A stretch of 64,000 nucleotides of DNA, taken from assembly GCA_001828855.1 (NCBI GenBank), contig MHZT01000036.1, positions 1 to 64,000 on the forward strand, in the 5' to 3' direction. A program made the translations under genes and the position numbers. The notes under the pieces are model-generated. The model made no database searches, had not been told where the DNA came from, and was given only the letters and a program-made list of their open reading frames with translations. The DNA is from Rhodobacterales bacterium RIFCSPHIGHO2_02_FULL_62_130 (GTDB taxonomy: Bacteria; Pseudomonadota; Alphaproteobacteria; Rhodobacterales; Rhodobacteraceae). Shown here piece by piece: positions 26,952-36,525 of this stretch. How positions within the stretch are numbered: the stretch's first letter is position 1; each line of letters begins with the position of its first letter.

Positions 26952-27890
26952 TTGGGCAAGATTGAGGCAGTCCGCCATAATGTGCGGGAAATCGTCGGAA
27001 CAAGGGCTTGGCATTGGATCAAGACCGTCCGGGATGAGGGTGGGCAGGCAGTGTTTTCACGGCTTTCAGGTGCCATTGTGCGCGCTCTGCTGGTGATGGT
27101 GTTGATCGCCACGCCTTCGGTGCTGCTGGCCGATATCACCGCCGATGCCAAGCAGATGGTGGCGCTTGTGGCCCTGTTTGTCGGCATGCTGACCTTTGTG
27201 GAATATAACGGCACCTATCCCAGCCTGATCGAATTCCGCGATGCACCACCCTTCAATCGCGTGCGATTCCTGATGCTGTTCGGCACCGTGTTTTGCCTTT
27301 CGGTGATCGAACGCGGGCGCGTTGCGCCATCGACCCTGACGGATCTGGTCGAAGCGGTGGGGCTGCTGATCGGGCAATCGATGGATTTCCCCTATAGTCC
27401 GGTGCGGCTTGCCACGCTGATGGTCAGCGATGACGCCTCGGGCGCGGAAATGTCGGCGGTTCGCACGGCGGCAGGGATGGCCTATCTTATCTCACTGATG
27501 TCGCTTGGAATTTTTGTTGTCATGCTGAAGATCGGGCGCTGGCCCGGCCGTGGTCGTGTGTTTAACGTCTGGATCAATCTGCCCACGTTCAACCCCAGCG
27601 CCGGGGCAGATGTGGTGCAGCGGCTGAATCGGGATGCGCGCGTTAACATTGCCTTAGGGTTTTTGCTGCCATTCTTGACGCCAGCCGTGGTGAAGATTGC
27701 GCTGGCGGGGTTCGAACCGCTGGCGCTGGCTTCGCCGCAAACCCTGATCTGGACGATGACCGCATGGGCCTTCCTACCTGCCAGTCTGTTCATGCGCGGC
27801 ATTGCGATGGGCCGCGTCGCGGATATGATCCGGCAAACCCGCGCCGCCAATCGCGTGGCCGAGGCAGACAAGCGGTTTGCCGCTGCCTGA
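26952..27890 (+). CDS. Hypothetical polytopic membrane protein
   Basis: About 312 residues with roughly five to six hydrophobic segments (IVRALLVMVLIATPSVLL, QMVALVALFVGMLTFV, FLMLFGTVFCLSV, GMAYLISLMSLGIFVVML, a pair near 230-270). I recognise no catalytic motif. The apparent start is TTG 26952 with AAGAAGG upstream; no better start lies nearby. It is followed after eight bases by a phosphatase-fold protein, and the pair sits between leuCD and leuB. Confidence 0.7.
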   Translation: MGKIEAVRHNVREIVGTRAWHWIKTVRDEGGQAVFSRLSGAIVRALLVMVLIATPSVLLADITADAKQMVALVALFVGMLTFVEYNGTYPSLIEFRDAPPFNRVRFLMLFGTVFCLSVIERGRVAPSTLTDLVEAVGLLIGQSMDFPYSPVRLATLMVSDDASGAEMSAVRTAAGMAYLISLMSLGIFVVMLKIGRWPGRGRVFNVWINLPTFNPSAGADVVQRLNRDARVNIALGFLLPFLTPAVVKIALAGFEPLALASPQTLIWTMTAWAFLPASLFMRGIAMGRVADMIRQTRAANRVAEADKRFAAA

Positions 27891-27898
27891 TTGCGGTT

Positions 27899-28945
27899 TT
27901 GTGCCTGCTGGTCCAGTCCGCGCTGGCCCTGTCCGCGCTGACAGATCCGCTACGGGCAGAAACCCTGCGGATTGCCACCTATAACGCCGATTTGTCGCGC
28001 GCGGGGCCGGGGCTGATGCTTCAGGCGCTGCGCGGGGATGATCCGCAGGCGGCGGCAGTTGTTGCGGTGATAACCGCGCTGGATGCGGATGTGCTGGTAC
28101 TGACCGGACTCGATTACGATCTGCGCGGCGATACTTTGGCGGCTTTGGCCGACAGGTTGGCGGCCTCTGGTGCGCCCTACCCCCACCGCCTGCCGTTGCG
28201 TCCGAATACGGGTGTTGCGACCGGACTTGATCTGGACGGCAACGGTCGGCTGGGAGAGCCGCGCGACGCCATGGCTTATGGGCGCTTTGCGGGCGAAGGG
28301 GGTATGGCCGTGCTATCGCGCCTGCCAATTGATGTGGCGGCCCTGCGCGATTTCACCGGCTTTGTCTGGGCCGATCTGCCACGCAACCTGCGCCCGCCCG
28401 ACACGCCTGCGGGGCAACTTCTGTCAACCGCCGGCCTTTACGAGGTGCCGATTCGCCTGCCCGATGGCCGCAGCCTGCGATTGCTGCCCTATTACGCTAC
28501 GCCCCCGGTGTTTGACGGCCCCGAAGACCGCAACGGCCGCCGCAACCATGACGAAACTGCCTTCTGGTTGCGGCTTCTGGCGGGTGAGTTGCCGATTCCG
28601 CCGCCCGATCCCCCCTTTGTGCTGTTGGGCCAGCCCAATCTGGACCCGATGGATGGTGAGGGGCTTACCGATGCGATTCATGCGTTGCTGGCACATCCTG
28701 CGCTGCAAGACCCCGCCCCGCGCGGCACCAATTCGCGCAGCGACACGGGGCAACAGGGCGATCCGGCCTTGGACACAGCGCTTTACGCCACTCTTGGCGG
28801 GCTGCGGGTCGAGCAGATCTTGCCCTCGGTCGATCTGGACGTGTTGGCATCGGGAGTGTTGTGGCCCCCCGATACTGATCCGCTGGCGGCAGTGCTTGCT
28901 GCCGCCTCGCGCCACCGTCCGCTATGGGTGGATCTGCGATTTTAG
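27899..28945 (+). CDS. Endonuclease/exonuclease/phosphatase-fold protein, degenerate active site
   Basis: About 348 residues with an export signal (CLLVQSALALSALTDPLRA). The EEP fold is recognised from LRIATYNADLSR at the start, FDGPEDRNGRRNHDE in the middle and ASRHRPLWVDLRF at the end. The catalytic Glu expected in LQE is missing (LTGLDYD), and the metal-site GDxN is GQPN. Catalysis by the usual mechanism is therefore doubtful. The start is uncertain; TTG 27899 lies just past the stop of the previous gene, with which it is probably cotranscribed. Confidence 0.7.
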   Translation: MCLLVQSALALSALTDPLRAETLRIATYNADLSRAGPGLMLQALRGDDPQAAAVVAVITALDADVLVLTGLDYDLRGDTLAALADRLAASGAPYPHRLPLRPNTGVATGLDLDGNGRLGEPRDAMAYGRFAGEGGMAVLSRLPIDVAALRDFTGFVWADLPRNLRPPDTPAGQLLSTAGLYEVPIRLPDGRSLRLLPYYATPPVFDGPEDRNGRRNHDETAFWLRLLAGELPIPPPDPPFVLLGQPNLDPMDGEGLTDAIHALLAHPALQDPAPRGTNSRSDTGQQGDPALDTALYATLGGLRVEQILPSVDLDVLASGVLWPPDTDPLAAVLAAASRHRPLWVDLRF

Positions 28946-29021
28946 GCTGAGGGCCTGAAGCTGCGCTGGCGAACCCGCTACCGCCACATCGGGCAGATCG
29001 GCACAGCTTCGGGTTTGCGGC

Positions 29022-29198
29022 TTGGCGGGCCGCTGGCGCTGTCTGGCGATACCAGCACGCGCGCGCCATTTTGCGCGCTTTGTGCCGCCACAGCCGCCCT
29101 TGCTGTCTGCCCCGCTGGCGCTGCGACATTCCCCGCGCATCCGGCGGGTGTTTGACCGGCTTGGCACCAGTTTCAAGGCCCTGCGCCTTGACCCTTAG
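29022..29198 (+). CDS. Possible small ORF (58 aa) upstream of leuB
   Basis: A TTG-started frame encodes a basic 58-residue peptide whose latter half ([20 protein letters not shown]) looks protein-like. There is no clear ribosome site. The alternative is that the 300-base gap between the phosphatase-fold gene and leuB only holds a leader and promoter. Offered with low confidence. Confidence 0.2.
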   Translation: MAGRWRCLAIPARARHFARFVPPQPPLLSAPLALRHSPRIRRVFDRLGTSFKALRLDP

Positions 29199-29247
29199 CC
29201 CCGCTTTGGCTAGGCCAACCGCAACCCTAAACCCGAAGGAGCGCCCC

Positions 29248-30354
29248 GTGGCCAATCCCTCCATCCTTATCCTCGCCGGCGACGGCATCGGTCCTGAAGT
29301 CATGGCCGAGGTGAAAAAGATCATCGGCTGGTTCGACACCAAGCGCGGGGTCAAGTTCGACGTGTCCGAAGACCTTGTGGGCGGCTGCGCCTATGACGCA
29401 CATGGCACGCCGCTGACCGATGCCACCATGGCAAAGGCGCAAGAGGTGGACGCGGTGCTGCTGGGCGCCGTTGGCGGCCCGAAATACGACAAACTGGATT
29501 TCTCGGTGAAGCCGGAGCGCGGCCTGCTGCGTCTGCGTAAGGAAATGGACCTGTTTTCTAACCTGCGCCCGGCCCAGTGCTTTGACGCGCTGGCCGACTT
29601 CAGTTCCTTGAAAAAGGACGTGGTCGCCGGTCTGGACATCGTGATCGTGCGCGAACTGACCTCGGGCATCTATTTCGGCGAACCGCGCGGGATCTTCACC
29701 GAAGGCAACGAGCGTGTGGGCATCAACACCCAGCGTTACACCGAATCGGAAATCGCCCGCGTGGCCCGTTCGGCGTTCGAACTGGCGCGCAAGCGTGGCA
29801 ACAAGGTCTGCTCGATGGAGAAGGCCAATGTCATGGAATCGGGGATTCTGTGGCGCGACGTGGTGCAGGAAATCCACGATAAGGAATATCCCGACGTTGC
29901 GCTGTCGCATATGTATGCCGACGCGGGCGCGATGCAGCTGTGCCGCTGGCCCAAGCAGTTCGACGTGATCGTGACCGACAACCTGTTCGGCGACATCCTG
30001 TCGGATATGGCTGCGATGCTGACCGGCAGCCTTGGCATGTTGCCCTCGGCCTCTTTGGGTCTGCCGATGGAAAATGGCCGCCCGAAGGCGCTCTATGAGC
30101 CGGTGCATGGCTCGGCCCCCGATATTGCAGGGCAAGGCAAGGCCAATCCGATCGCCTGCATCCTGTCCTTTGCGATGGCGCTGCGCTACAGCTTTGACAT
30201 GGGCGAAGAGGCGACCCGCGTTGAAAAGGCGGTCGAAAAGGTGCTGGCAGATGGCGTTCGCACTGCCGATCTGATGGGACCTGAAGGCGGCGTGCCGGTT
30301 TCCACCAGCCAGATGGGCGATGCTGTGATCGCGGCGCTGGACGCCAGCCTCTGA
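29248..30354 (+). CDS. leuB: 3-isopropylmalate dehydrogenase
   Basis: 368 residues; oxidises 3-isopropylmalate with NAD in leucine synthesis. Visible family sequence: [35 protein letters not shown] (substrate arginines), [17 protein letters not shown] (metal Asp residues) and [18 protein letters not shown]. The start is GTG 29248, preceded by AAGGAG at good spacing. The upstream frame extension to 29071 is rejected. It completes the leu cluster but has its own upstream region. Confidence 0.95.
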   Translation: MANPSILILAGDGIGPEVMAEVKKIIGWFDTKRGVKFDVSEDLVGGCAYDAHGTPLTDATMAKAQEVDAVLLGAVGGPKYDKLDFSVKPERGLLRLRKEMDLFSNLRPAQCFDALADFSSLKKDVVAGLDIVIVRELTSGIYFGEPRGIFTEGNERVGINTQRYTESEIARVARSAFELARKRGNKVCSMEKANVMESGILWRDVVQEIHDKEYPDVALSHMYADAGAMQLCRWPKQFDVIVTDNLFGDILSDMAAMLTGSLGMLPSASLGLPMENGRPKALYEPVHGSAPDIAGQGKANPIACILSFAMALRYSFDMGEEATRVEKAVEKVLADGVRTADLMGPEGGVPVSTSQMGDAVIAALDASL

Positions 30355-30377
30355 TCCGGCCTTAGCCCACAAAACAG

Positions 30378-30399
30378 GCGGGGGCGGCAAAGCCCCCGC
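30378..30399 (+). terminator. Hairpin after leuB
   Basis: GCGGGGGC pairs with GCCCCCGC around GGCAAA, 23 bases after the stop. No T run follows, so termination may be weak. It also lies just beyond the convergent gene at 30414. Confidence 0.45.
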
Positions 30400-30413
30400 A
30401 CACCAAGACCCTG

Positions 30414-30782
30414 TCAGACCATGCCGCGAAAGAACTGCGCACGCTTGAAAAAGCCTGCACCCAGCTTTTCGATCCGGTTATCGTGACGCCAGACCCAGCC
30501 GGTATTCTCGATCAGCTTGCCCGTGGAGTCGACCTTGACGATCACGCGGTTCTTGCTGCGCTGGCTGTTGCCAGAGCCGGACCCTGTGGCATCCGCCTTA
30601 AGGAAATACTCGCCCACCAGCTTTGATCCGGGGAATTTCTGCAACAATTCCAACCCGATGTAATAGGCGTTTGCCGTGTCTTTGGTCACGGTGCCTTTGA
30701 CAATGCGGCCCTGCAAGGCACCCAGCGTATCCGCAAAGTTCTTATGTTCCTGTTCATTTTCATTGTAGACGAGATCAACCAT
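30414..30782 (-). CDS. Hypothetical protein
   Basis: 122 residues, MVDLVYNENEQEHKNFADTL onward. No signal peptide, no membrane segment and no motif I recognise. There is a polar, basic C-terminal half with a Ser/Gly linker (GSGSGNSQRSKNR) followed by a likely beta-rich part (VIVKVDSTGKLIENTG). It stands alone, converging on leuB. Confidence 0.65.
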   Translation of the reverse strand: MVDLVYNENEQEHKNFADTLGALQGRIVKGTVTKDTANAYYIGLELLQKFPGSKLVGEYFLKADATGSGSGNSQRSKNRVIVKVDSTGKLIENTGWVWRHDNRIEKLGAGFFKRAQFFRGMV

Positions 30783-31007
30783 GTCGAACGCCCTTTTGAT
30801 GGTGAAAATTCAGGTGTCTGAGTGAATAAACGAATCATGTGGTCAGAAGGCAAATTTGACGCCGCATTGGCACATATGGCTATGAGAAAATTGGATCGCG
30901 GCAGGATTGAAATGACGACTCGCCCTTTCGCCTTTCCGCGTTTCAGGCTATTTTGATTGCGGTAACAGCGCATCCCGGCTGTGACCTATCAGCGGACTTT
31001 TTCTGAC

Positions 31008-32015
31008 ATGCCCGTTCCACCATCGAACCTGCGCGGTGCGCTGTTCTCGCTTGCTGCCTTTGGCGTCTATGCCTCGCATGATGTGTTGGTGAAGTTTCTG
31101 GGCGGCAGTTACAGCGCCTTTCAGCTGATCTTCTTTTCCGGTCTGATGGGTTTTCCGCTTGTCACCATGATGCTGATGAGCGACCGCACCGATGGCAACC
31201 TGATCCCGAAACATCCATGGTGGACAGCAATCCGCACCACCACCGCCGTGTTCAACGGGCTGGCAGGGTTTTACGCGTTCTCGGTGCTGCCGATGGCGCA
31301 GTGCTATGCGATCTTCTTCGCCATGCCGATCCTGATCACGCTGCTGGCGATTCCGATCCTTGGCGAAAAGATCGGGCTGCATCGCGGTGTAGCGGTGATT
31401 GTGGGGCTTTTGGGCGTGATCGTGGTGCTGCGCCCCGGTGAGGTGCCGCTGGGTCTGGGCCATCTGGCGGCGCTGGCGGCGGCGGCGCTGGGGGCGATGA
31501 CTTCGGTGATCGTGCGGAAAATCGGGCATGATGAACGGTCGGTCGTGCTGATGCTGTATCCGATGGTGGCGAACTTTGTGGTGATGGCACTGGCGCTGCC
31601 CTTCGTCTATGTCGCCATGCCGGTCGAGCATCTGGGTCTTGTCGGACTGATGGCGCTGCTGGGCCTGCTGGGCGGCATCCTGATTATCGTGGCCTACCGC
31701 GCAGCGCCTGCGATCATCGTGGCCCCGATGCAATATTCGCAGATCATCTGGGCGGTGATCTTCGGTTTTTTCATCTTTGGCGAAAGCGTCGATCTGTGGA
31801 CGGGCGTCGGCACCACGATCATCGTGGCCAGCGGCATCTATATCGTTTTGCGCGAAGGCACTCCCGCCGTGTCCAAGAACCAGCCGGTTCTGGAAACCCG
31901 CTCGCGCGCGCTGATGGGCGCATCGCCGCGGATTTCGCAGTGGTTGCGGCTGTTTGACCGCCGCCGCAGCAAAGATAAAGTTGAAGGGCTTGCCGCATCG
32001 CAGGGCGACGCATAG
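31008..32015 (+). CDS. EamA-family (DMT) transporter
   Basis: 335 residues with ten predicted hydrophobic segments in two EamA repeats (NLRGALFSLAAFGVYASHD and the second half from LGLGHLAALAAAALGAM). The conserved GEKI at the end of the first repeat and GES near the end of the second are typical. The C-terminus is a soluble basic tail of about 40 residues. The exported substrate cannot be predicted. A GTG at 30981 is an alternative start. Confidence 0.85.
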   Translation: MPVPPSNLRGALFSLAAFGVYASHDVLVKFLGGSYSAFQLIFFSGLMGFPLVTMMLMSDRTDGNLIPKHPWWTAIRTTTAVFNGLAGFYAFSVLPMAQCYAIFFAMPILITLLAIPILGEKIGLHRGVAVIVGLLGVIVVLRPGEVPLGLGHLAALAAAALGAMTSVIVRKIGHDERSVVLMLYPMVANFVVMALALPFVYVAMPVEHLGLVGLMALLGLLGGILIIVAYRAAPAIIVAPMQYSQIIWAVIFGFFIFGESVDLWTGVGTTIIVASGIYIVLREGTPAVSKNQPVLETRSRALMGASPRISQWLRLFDRRRSKDKVEGLAASQGDA

Positions 32016-32098
32016 CTCAATCCGCGTAAGGTGATGCATAATCCTGCCCGCCCCCCCTTGCAAAAGCCGCAGCAACGGTTTAACCCCCCGCCAACGGT

Positions 32099-32175
32099 CG
32101 GAGCGTAGCGCAGTCTGGTAGCGCACCTGCTTCGGGAGCAGGGGGTCGGAGGTTCGAATCCTCTCGCTCCGACCA
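32099..32175 (+). tRNA. tRNA-Pro (CGG)
   Basis: 77 bases forming a full cloverleaf. Acceptor CGGAGCG pairs with CGCTCCG, the anticodon stem CCTGC/GCAGG holds loop TTCGGGA (anticodon CGG), the T-arm is GGAGG-TTCGAAT-CCTCT, and CCA is encoded. A terminator follows at 32208. Confidence 0.97.
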
Positions 32176-32207
32176 ATTTCCCGAAAATTCCCATCCTGCA
32201 AATTTGC

Positions 32208-32228
32208 TGCCATCCTTGGTGGCATTTT
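32208..32228 (+). terminator. Terminator after tRNA-Pro
   Basis: TGCCATCC and GGTGGCA form a short stem with a TT loop, followed by TTTT, about 33 bases past the tRNA. Confidence 0.6.
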
Positions 32229-32352
32229 CATATCTCTGCGTATTTCCGCACAGACCCTGTGCTGCCCCGTCAGATGCGCTGACCTCTGCTGCCGCCTATA
32301 TCGCTGGTGTGGCCCAAAGCGGGGCCAAGACAATTCACGGATGGAACACCAG

Positions 32353-32967
32353 ATGACCGACGTTATCACCACGATCAAAGCCCGCACCTCGGCGAACAAC
32401 TTCGACCCGACCCATGTGATGACCGCTGCCGAAATCAGCGAGTTGGTGGAAATCGCCAATGAGGCTCCGACCTCGTTCAACCAGCAAAACTGGCGCACTG
32501 TGGCCGTGACCTCGGCCGAAGGCAAAGCCAAGCTGCAGGCTGCGGCCTACGGTCAGGCCAAGGTTGGCGCTGCGGCCGCGACCTTCATCATGGTGGGCGA
32601 CAGCCAGGGCTACAAGCAACTGCCGCGCATTGTGCAGCCGCTGCTGGATGCAGGCTATATCGATCAGGCTGCCTATGATGGCTGGGTTGGTGCGGCCAAT
32701 GGCATGTATGCCGCGAACACCCAGATCCAGCATGACGAAGCCATCCGCTCAGCCTCGCTGGCTGGCATGACGCTGATGCTGGGCGCAACGGCCAAGGGTC
32801 TGGCCTCTTGCCCGATGGTCGGCTTTGATCCGGCTGCCGTTGCCAAAGAGTTCGGCCTGAAAGACGGCGAGATTCCAGTGATGATCATCACGGTCGGCAA
32901 AGCTGCCGAAGGCAACTGGGGCCGCAAGGCACGCCTGCCGGTCACCGAAAAGCTGCAAGTCGCATAA
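32353..32967 (+). CDS. Nitroreductase-family flavoprotein
   Basis: 204 residues, FMN-dependent nitroreductase fold. The FMN phosphate-binding Arg/Ser region is ARTSANNFDP, the EAPTSFNQQNWR segment matches the family APTSxNxQPW signature, and the C-terminal GDGEIPVMIITVGK region binds flavin. A start at 32341 is possible but has no ribosome site. Physiological substrate unknown. Terminator at 32984. Confidence 0.82.
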   Translation: MTDVITTIKARTSANNFDPTHVMTAAEISELVEIANEAPTSFNQQNWRTVAVTSAEGKAKLQAAAYGQAKVGAAAATFIMVGDSQGYKQLPRIVQPLLDAGYIDQAAYDGWVGAANGMYAANTQIQHDEAIRSASLAGMTLMLGATAKGLASCPMVGFDPAAVAKEFGLKDGEIPVMIITVGKAAEGNWGRKARLPVTEKLQVA

Positions 32968-32983
32968 TCTGCGATAGCCAAAG

Positions 32984-33016
32984 AAAGGGCCGGCAGAGCG
33001 ATCTGCCGGCCCTTTT
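32984..33016 (+). terminator. Intrinsic terminator
   Basis: AAAGGGCCGGCAG pairs with CTGCCGGCCCTTT around AGCGAT, with a T run on the plus strand and a shorter one on the minus strand. It can serve both convergent genes. Confidence 0.85.
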
Positions 33017-33043
33017 CGTTACTGCCCCAAGTCTTGCCGCGTC

Positions 33044-33955
33044 TTACCGCGCCCGCCATGCCTGCGCGATATAGGCCGCTGTCATCAGATCCAGATGCGC
33101 GCCGCCGCCGTTCTTCGACAGGGTAATCTCGTCCTCGGATTGCCGCCGGAACACCCCCGCCGCGATGTCATAGTAATCGGCCTTCACATCGCCCTCGGTG
33201 ATGATGTTGCGCGCAATCGGGTCTTTCAGCTCACCGATATGGTGGATGGTTGTGGCGCGGCTATCGACAAAGATCGACGAGCGGCGCAGCACCTCGTCAT
33301 CGGCCTCGCGCATGTCGGGGCGATAGGCGCCGATCAGGTCGATGTGCTGGCCGGGGCGCAGCCATTCGCCTCTGATCAGCGGCGACAGGCTCATGGTGGC
33401 GGTGCAGATGATGTCGGCGGATTTCACCGCCGCCTTCAGGTCGGTCACCGGCGTCACGCGATCCGAGGCCATCGCCTCGGCTGCCGCAGGGCTGCGGTTC
33501 CAGACCTGAAAGCGGGCGTCGGGGAACAGGCTGGAGTAGGCGTCCACCATGCTGCGCGCCACGGTTCCCGCACCGACCAGCAAGATATCGCGGCTGTCCT
33601 TGCGCGCCAGTTTGCTGGCGGCCAAAAGGCTGTCGCCTGCGGTTTTCCACTTGGTCACCAGATGGAAATCCACCAAGGCCTCCAGCACGCCGGTCTTGTC
33701 GTTGAACAGGTTCACCGCACCGTGGATCGAGGGCAGGCCCAGTGCCGCATTGCCGGGACAGACCGTCGCCACCTTGACCAGCGCGCCCAAGCCATCAATC
33801 CACGCCGCTCGGTTCAGAATGGTGTCCTTGCCGCGATACAGAAACATATCGTTGATCTCGGCGCGCGGCAGTTGGTGTCCAGCCTCGAACGCCGCCAAAA
33901 GCCCCGCCCAAGACAGATGCGACTCGGCCTCGTGTGGCACAATTTCAATGGTCAT
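33044..33955 (-). CDS. Ornithine cyclodeaminase/alanine dehydrogenase-family protein
   Basis: 303 residues of the OCD/mu-crystallin family: NAD-dependent enzymes acting on amino or imino acids. The Rossmann motif is ILLVGAGTVARSMVDAY, substrate-side residues are VKVATVCPGN, and GQHIDLIGAYRPDMREADDE is the conserved C-terminal region. Substrate cannot be assigned from sequence alone. It overlaps the HAD gene by four bases, so the two are cotranslated. Confidence 0.82.
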   Translation of the reverse strand: MTIEIVPHEAESHLSWAGLLAAFEAGHQLPRAEINDMFLYRGKDTILNRAAWIDGLGALVKVATVCPGNAALGLPSIHGAVNLFNDKTGVLEALVDFHLVTKWKTAGDSLLAASKLARKDSRDILLVGAGTVARSMVDAYSSLFPDARFQVWNRSPAAAEAMASDRVTPVTDLKAAVKSADIICTATMSLSPLIRGEWLRPGQHIDLIGAYRPDMREADDEVLRRSSIFVDSRATTIHHIGELKDPIARNIITEGDVKADYYDIAAGVFRRQSEDEITLSKNGGGAHLDLMTAAYIAQAWRAR

Positions 33956-34578
33956 AGCCCAGCCTCTTGTTTGGTCAAAAGCCCTTCGGCGACAAGGCGC
34001 GCGGCCCAGCCTTGCCAGCTTTCGAATTGATGCGTGCGCCAGCCCCGACGGGCGGCGGCGGTGATGTTATCGGCGCGATCATCGGTAAACAAAAGGCTTT
34101 CCGGCGGCAGGCCGCAATCTTCTTCAACCATCTGATAAATCAGCGGATCGGGTTTGATCACCCCCATCACCCCCGAGACATAGCGGCGGTCAAAGTCCAT
34201 CAGGAAATCCATCTTGGGCAGGGCTTCCTCGAAGGAATAGCGCCCGAAATTGGTCAGGGCAAACACCGGCACGCCCTTGGCCCGCAAGGCCCGTTGCAGG
34301 GCGATCGAGCCTTCGATGCGCGGGCTGGCCAGTTCGATCCAGCGGTCATACCACATGCGGATTTCCGGCCCCCATTCGGGGTGCCGGTCGGCCCAATCAT
34401 AGATCGTCTCGCGGAACAGCGCGCCTTCATCCACCGCGTCATTCATGCCATGCAGATCAACCTCGGCAAACAGCGCCTGCCTGCGGTCAGGCCCGATCAC
34501 ACGGTCATAGAACGCCTCGGGCTGCCAACGGGTCAGCACATTGCCAATATCAAAGATCACCGCTTGGGGCTGCAACAT
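33952..34578 (-). CDS. HAD-superfamily hydrolase
   Basis: 208 residues of the YihX/epoxide-hydrolase-N-like HAD subgroup. Motif I is VIFDIGNVLTRW (nucleophile Asp; the usual second Asp is replaced by Gly, as in YihX-type DxGN proteins). Motif II is ALTNFGRY, the Lys is in GVIKPDPLIYQ and motif IV is LFTDDRADN. I start at ATG 34578, which has GGAAGG at proper spacing; ATG 34584 is too close to it. Likely a small-molecule phosphatase or dehalogenase-like enzyme. Confidence 0.8.
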   Translation of the reverse strand: MLQPQAVIFDIGNVLTRWQPEAFYDRVIGPDRRQALFAEVDLHGMNDAVDEGALFRETIYDWADRHPEWGPEIRMWYDRWIELASPRIEGSIALQRALRAKGVPVFALTNFGRYSFEEALPKMDFLMDFDRRYVSGVMGVIKPDPLIYQMVEEDCGLPPESLLFTDDRADNITAAARRGWRTHQFESWQGWAARLVAEGLLTKQEAGL

Positions 34579-35512
34579 CCACATCCTTCCGGCGCATGGT
34601 TTCGCGCCACAATGTATAAAGCCCTGCGCCGCAGATCAGCGCAATCCCCACCCATGCGGTTGCATCTGGCCAAGTGCCGAACACCAGCACGCCCCACAGG
34701 ATCGCCATCGGCATCCCGATATATTCAAAGGGCGCAACCAGCGCCGCCTCCGAGGTGCGATAGGCCTGCGACATCATCAGACCGCCCACGCCCACCGCCA
34801 CGCCGGTGGCGATAAAGGCCCACCAGTCCGCGACGGGCGGCACATGCCACGGACGGAACAGAAACTCCCATGTGCTGCCCTTGGGCTGCGCCAGATGGCC
34901 ATCGCCCGCGATCAGCCCAAAGCCAAGGCTGACCACGATAAACCCCACCTGCACAAAGAAATTCAGCGTCATGGCGCTTTCGGTGTCGCGCATCCGCCGC
35001 GTCATCATATGGCTGCTGGCATAGCAAAACGCCGAGATCAGCACGAGGATCGCTGCAGGCTGAATCACCCCCGCACCGGGACGCGTCATCACCACCACGC
35101 CCAGCATCCCCACCGCCACCGCCGCCCAGCGCCGTGGCCCGACATGCTCGCCCAAGATCAGCGCAGACATCAGCGTGACCAGCATCGGCGCGACAAAGGC
35201 CGTCGCCACCGCATCGGCCAAGGGCATCAGCGACAGGCCGACGAAATAGGTGACGTTAGACACCATCACGATGCTGACGCGCAGCAGGTGGTCCTTGGGG
35301 CGACGGGTCAGCAATTGCCCGAACCCGCTGCGCGAGGCCCAGATCACCGCCAGCACGATGGCCATGCCGATCAGGGCGCGCAGCAAGATCACCTGATGCA
35401 GCGCATAGGTTCCCGACAGCGCCTTGATCGCCAGATCATTGACCGACAGCGTGATGCCGCCGCCCAGCGCAAAGAAAATGCCGCCTATCGGGGGTTTGCT
35501 TGGATGTGCCAT
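34550..35512 (-). CDS. EamA-family (DMT) transporter
   Basis: 320 residues with ten hydrophobic segments. It opens with a short polar N-terminus then GGIFFALGGGITLSVNDLA, shows LGEHVG at the end of the first half and EYIGMPMAILWGVLVFG in the second. First gene of a run with the HAD hydrolase and the OCD-family enzyme, so its substrate may relate to that pathway (inference). Confidence 0.85.
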   Translation of the reverse strand: MAHPSKPPIGGIFFALGGGITLSVNDLAIKALSGTYALHQVILLRALIGMAIVLAVIWASRSGFGQLLTRRPKDHLLRVSIVMVSNVTYFVGLSLMPLADAVATAFVAPMLVTLMSALILGEHVGPRRWAAVAVGMLGVVVMTRPGAGVIQPAAILVLISAFCYASSHMMTRRMRDTESAMTLNFFVQVGFIVVSLGFGLIAGDGHLAQPKGSTWEFLFRPWHVPPVADWWAFIATGVAVGVGGLMMSQAYRTSEAALVAPFEYIGMPMAILWGVLVFGTWPDATAWVGIALICGAGLYTLWRETMRRKDVDVAAPSGDL

Positions 35513-35560
35513 GACGCAAATCTCTGCGTCTTGTGGCGAAATTCTATCCTGCGCGCGACA

Positions 35561-36022
35561 CTAATGTTTCGCTTGCCGCACAACCCGTTCCAAGACCTCA
35601 AGGAATCGGCTGCGGTCGGCCTTTGAAAATGGCCGCCCGCCGCCCTGCCGGAACGGATCGGCGCTGCGAATATCCTGCATCAGATCGCGCGTGGCCAAGA
35701 CGTTGCCGATATTGGCAGGGGTCAGCTCCTCGCCATTATGCTTGACCACCTTGGCCCCCTTGGCCACGCATTTTGCAGCCAAAGGAATATCGCCCGTCAC
35801 CACCACATCGCCCGCACCGCAAGCCTCGGCGATCCATTTATCGGCCTCATCCGGGCCATCGGCGACGAAAACGCTCTCGACCAAAGGATTGGCCGAAGGC
35901 CTGATCCCGCCATTCGACACCAGAACCATCCGCATCGCGTGGCGGGTGGCGACACGCTCTGCCTCGGCCTTCACCGGACAGGCGTCAGCGTCGATGAAAA
36001 TCCGGCCGATGCTGCCTGTCAT
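35561..36022 (-). CDS. DUF188 (YaiI/YqxD) family protein
   Basis: 153 residues. [20 protein letters not shown] at the start and [20 protein letters not shown] in the middle are diagnostic of this PIN-like DUF188 family, whose conserved Asp residues suggest nuclease activity. The function is not established. It overlaps the CAP-domain gene by four bases. Confidence 0.88.
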   Translation of the reverse strand: MTGSIGRIFIDADACPVKAEAERVATRHAMRMVLVSNGGIRPSANPLVESVFVADGPDEADKWIAEACGAGDVVVTGDIPLAAKCVAKGAKVVKHNGEELTPANIGNVLATRDLMQDIRSADPFRQGGGRPFSKADRSRFLEVLERVVRQAKH

Positions 36023-36501
36023 TGCCGCCCGAAATCCTGCACCCAGTAATAGCGCATCGCGTGCGGCTGGCCCGGAATCACCTCATCGTCCGGCTGATAG
36101 GCCATTGCGATGCCGGTGTGGGTCAGGGCGCAGGTCAGGATATTCTTGCGGTGGCCAGCACTTTTCATCCACATATCCACGACCTCGGCAGCCGAACTTT
36201 GCCCCGCCGCGATATTCTCGGCCAGCTTGCGCCCCTTGAACCCCGAAGCCCGCACCCGATTGCCGAATTTGGTGCCGTTCTTGCTGGTATGGCTGAAGAA
36301 ATCCTGCGTCGCCATCGCATTGGCATGGCCACGCGCGGCGTCGATCAGTTGCGACTGCGGTTTCAGCGCGGAACAGCCCGCCTCGGCCCGATGCGCGTTG
36401 ATCAGCGCAAGCGCCTCGGCCTCAATCTCGGACAGATTTCCCGCCAGCGCAGGCGCACCCAGCGCCAGCGCCGCAATCACCACCCCAACCCGTGCAATCA
36501 T
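36019..36501 (-). CDS. Secreted CAP (SCP/PR-1) domain protein
   Basis: 160 residues with a signal peptide ([20 protein letters not shown]). The CAP domain shows [32 protein letters not shown] and [20 protein letters not shown] then [10 protein letters not shown], preserving the His/Glu/Glu/His cleft. Two cysteines may form a disulfide. Exported, role unknown. Confidence 0.88.
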   Translation of the reverse strand: MIARVGVVIAALALGAPALAGNLSEIEAEALALINAHRAEAGCSALKPQSQLIDAARGHANAMATQDFFSHTSKNGTKFGNRVRASGFKGRKLAENIAAGQSSAAEVVDMWMKSAGHRKNILTCALTHTGIAMAYQPDDEVIPGQPHAMRYYWVQDFGRQ

Positions 36502-36525
36502 TCCAATCCCCGTCGTCTTATCTGA

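Noticed and set aside
30837-30956. 39-codon plus-strand frame before the EamA gene
   Set aside because: No ribosome site, Met/Arg-rich random-looking composition, and lies where a promoter is expected.
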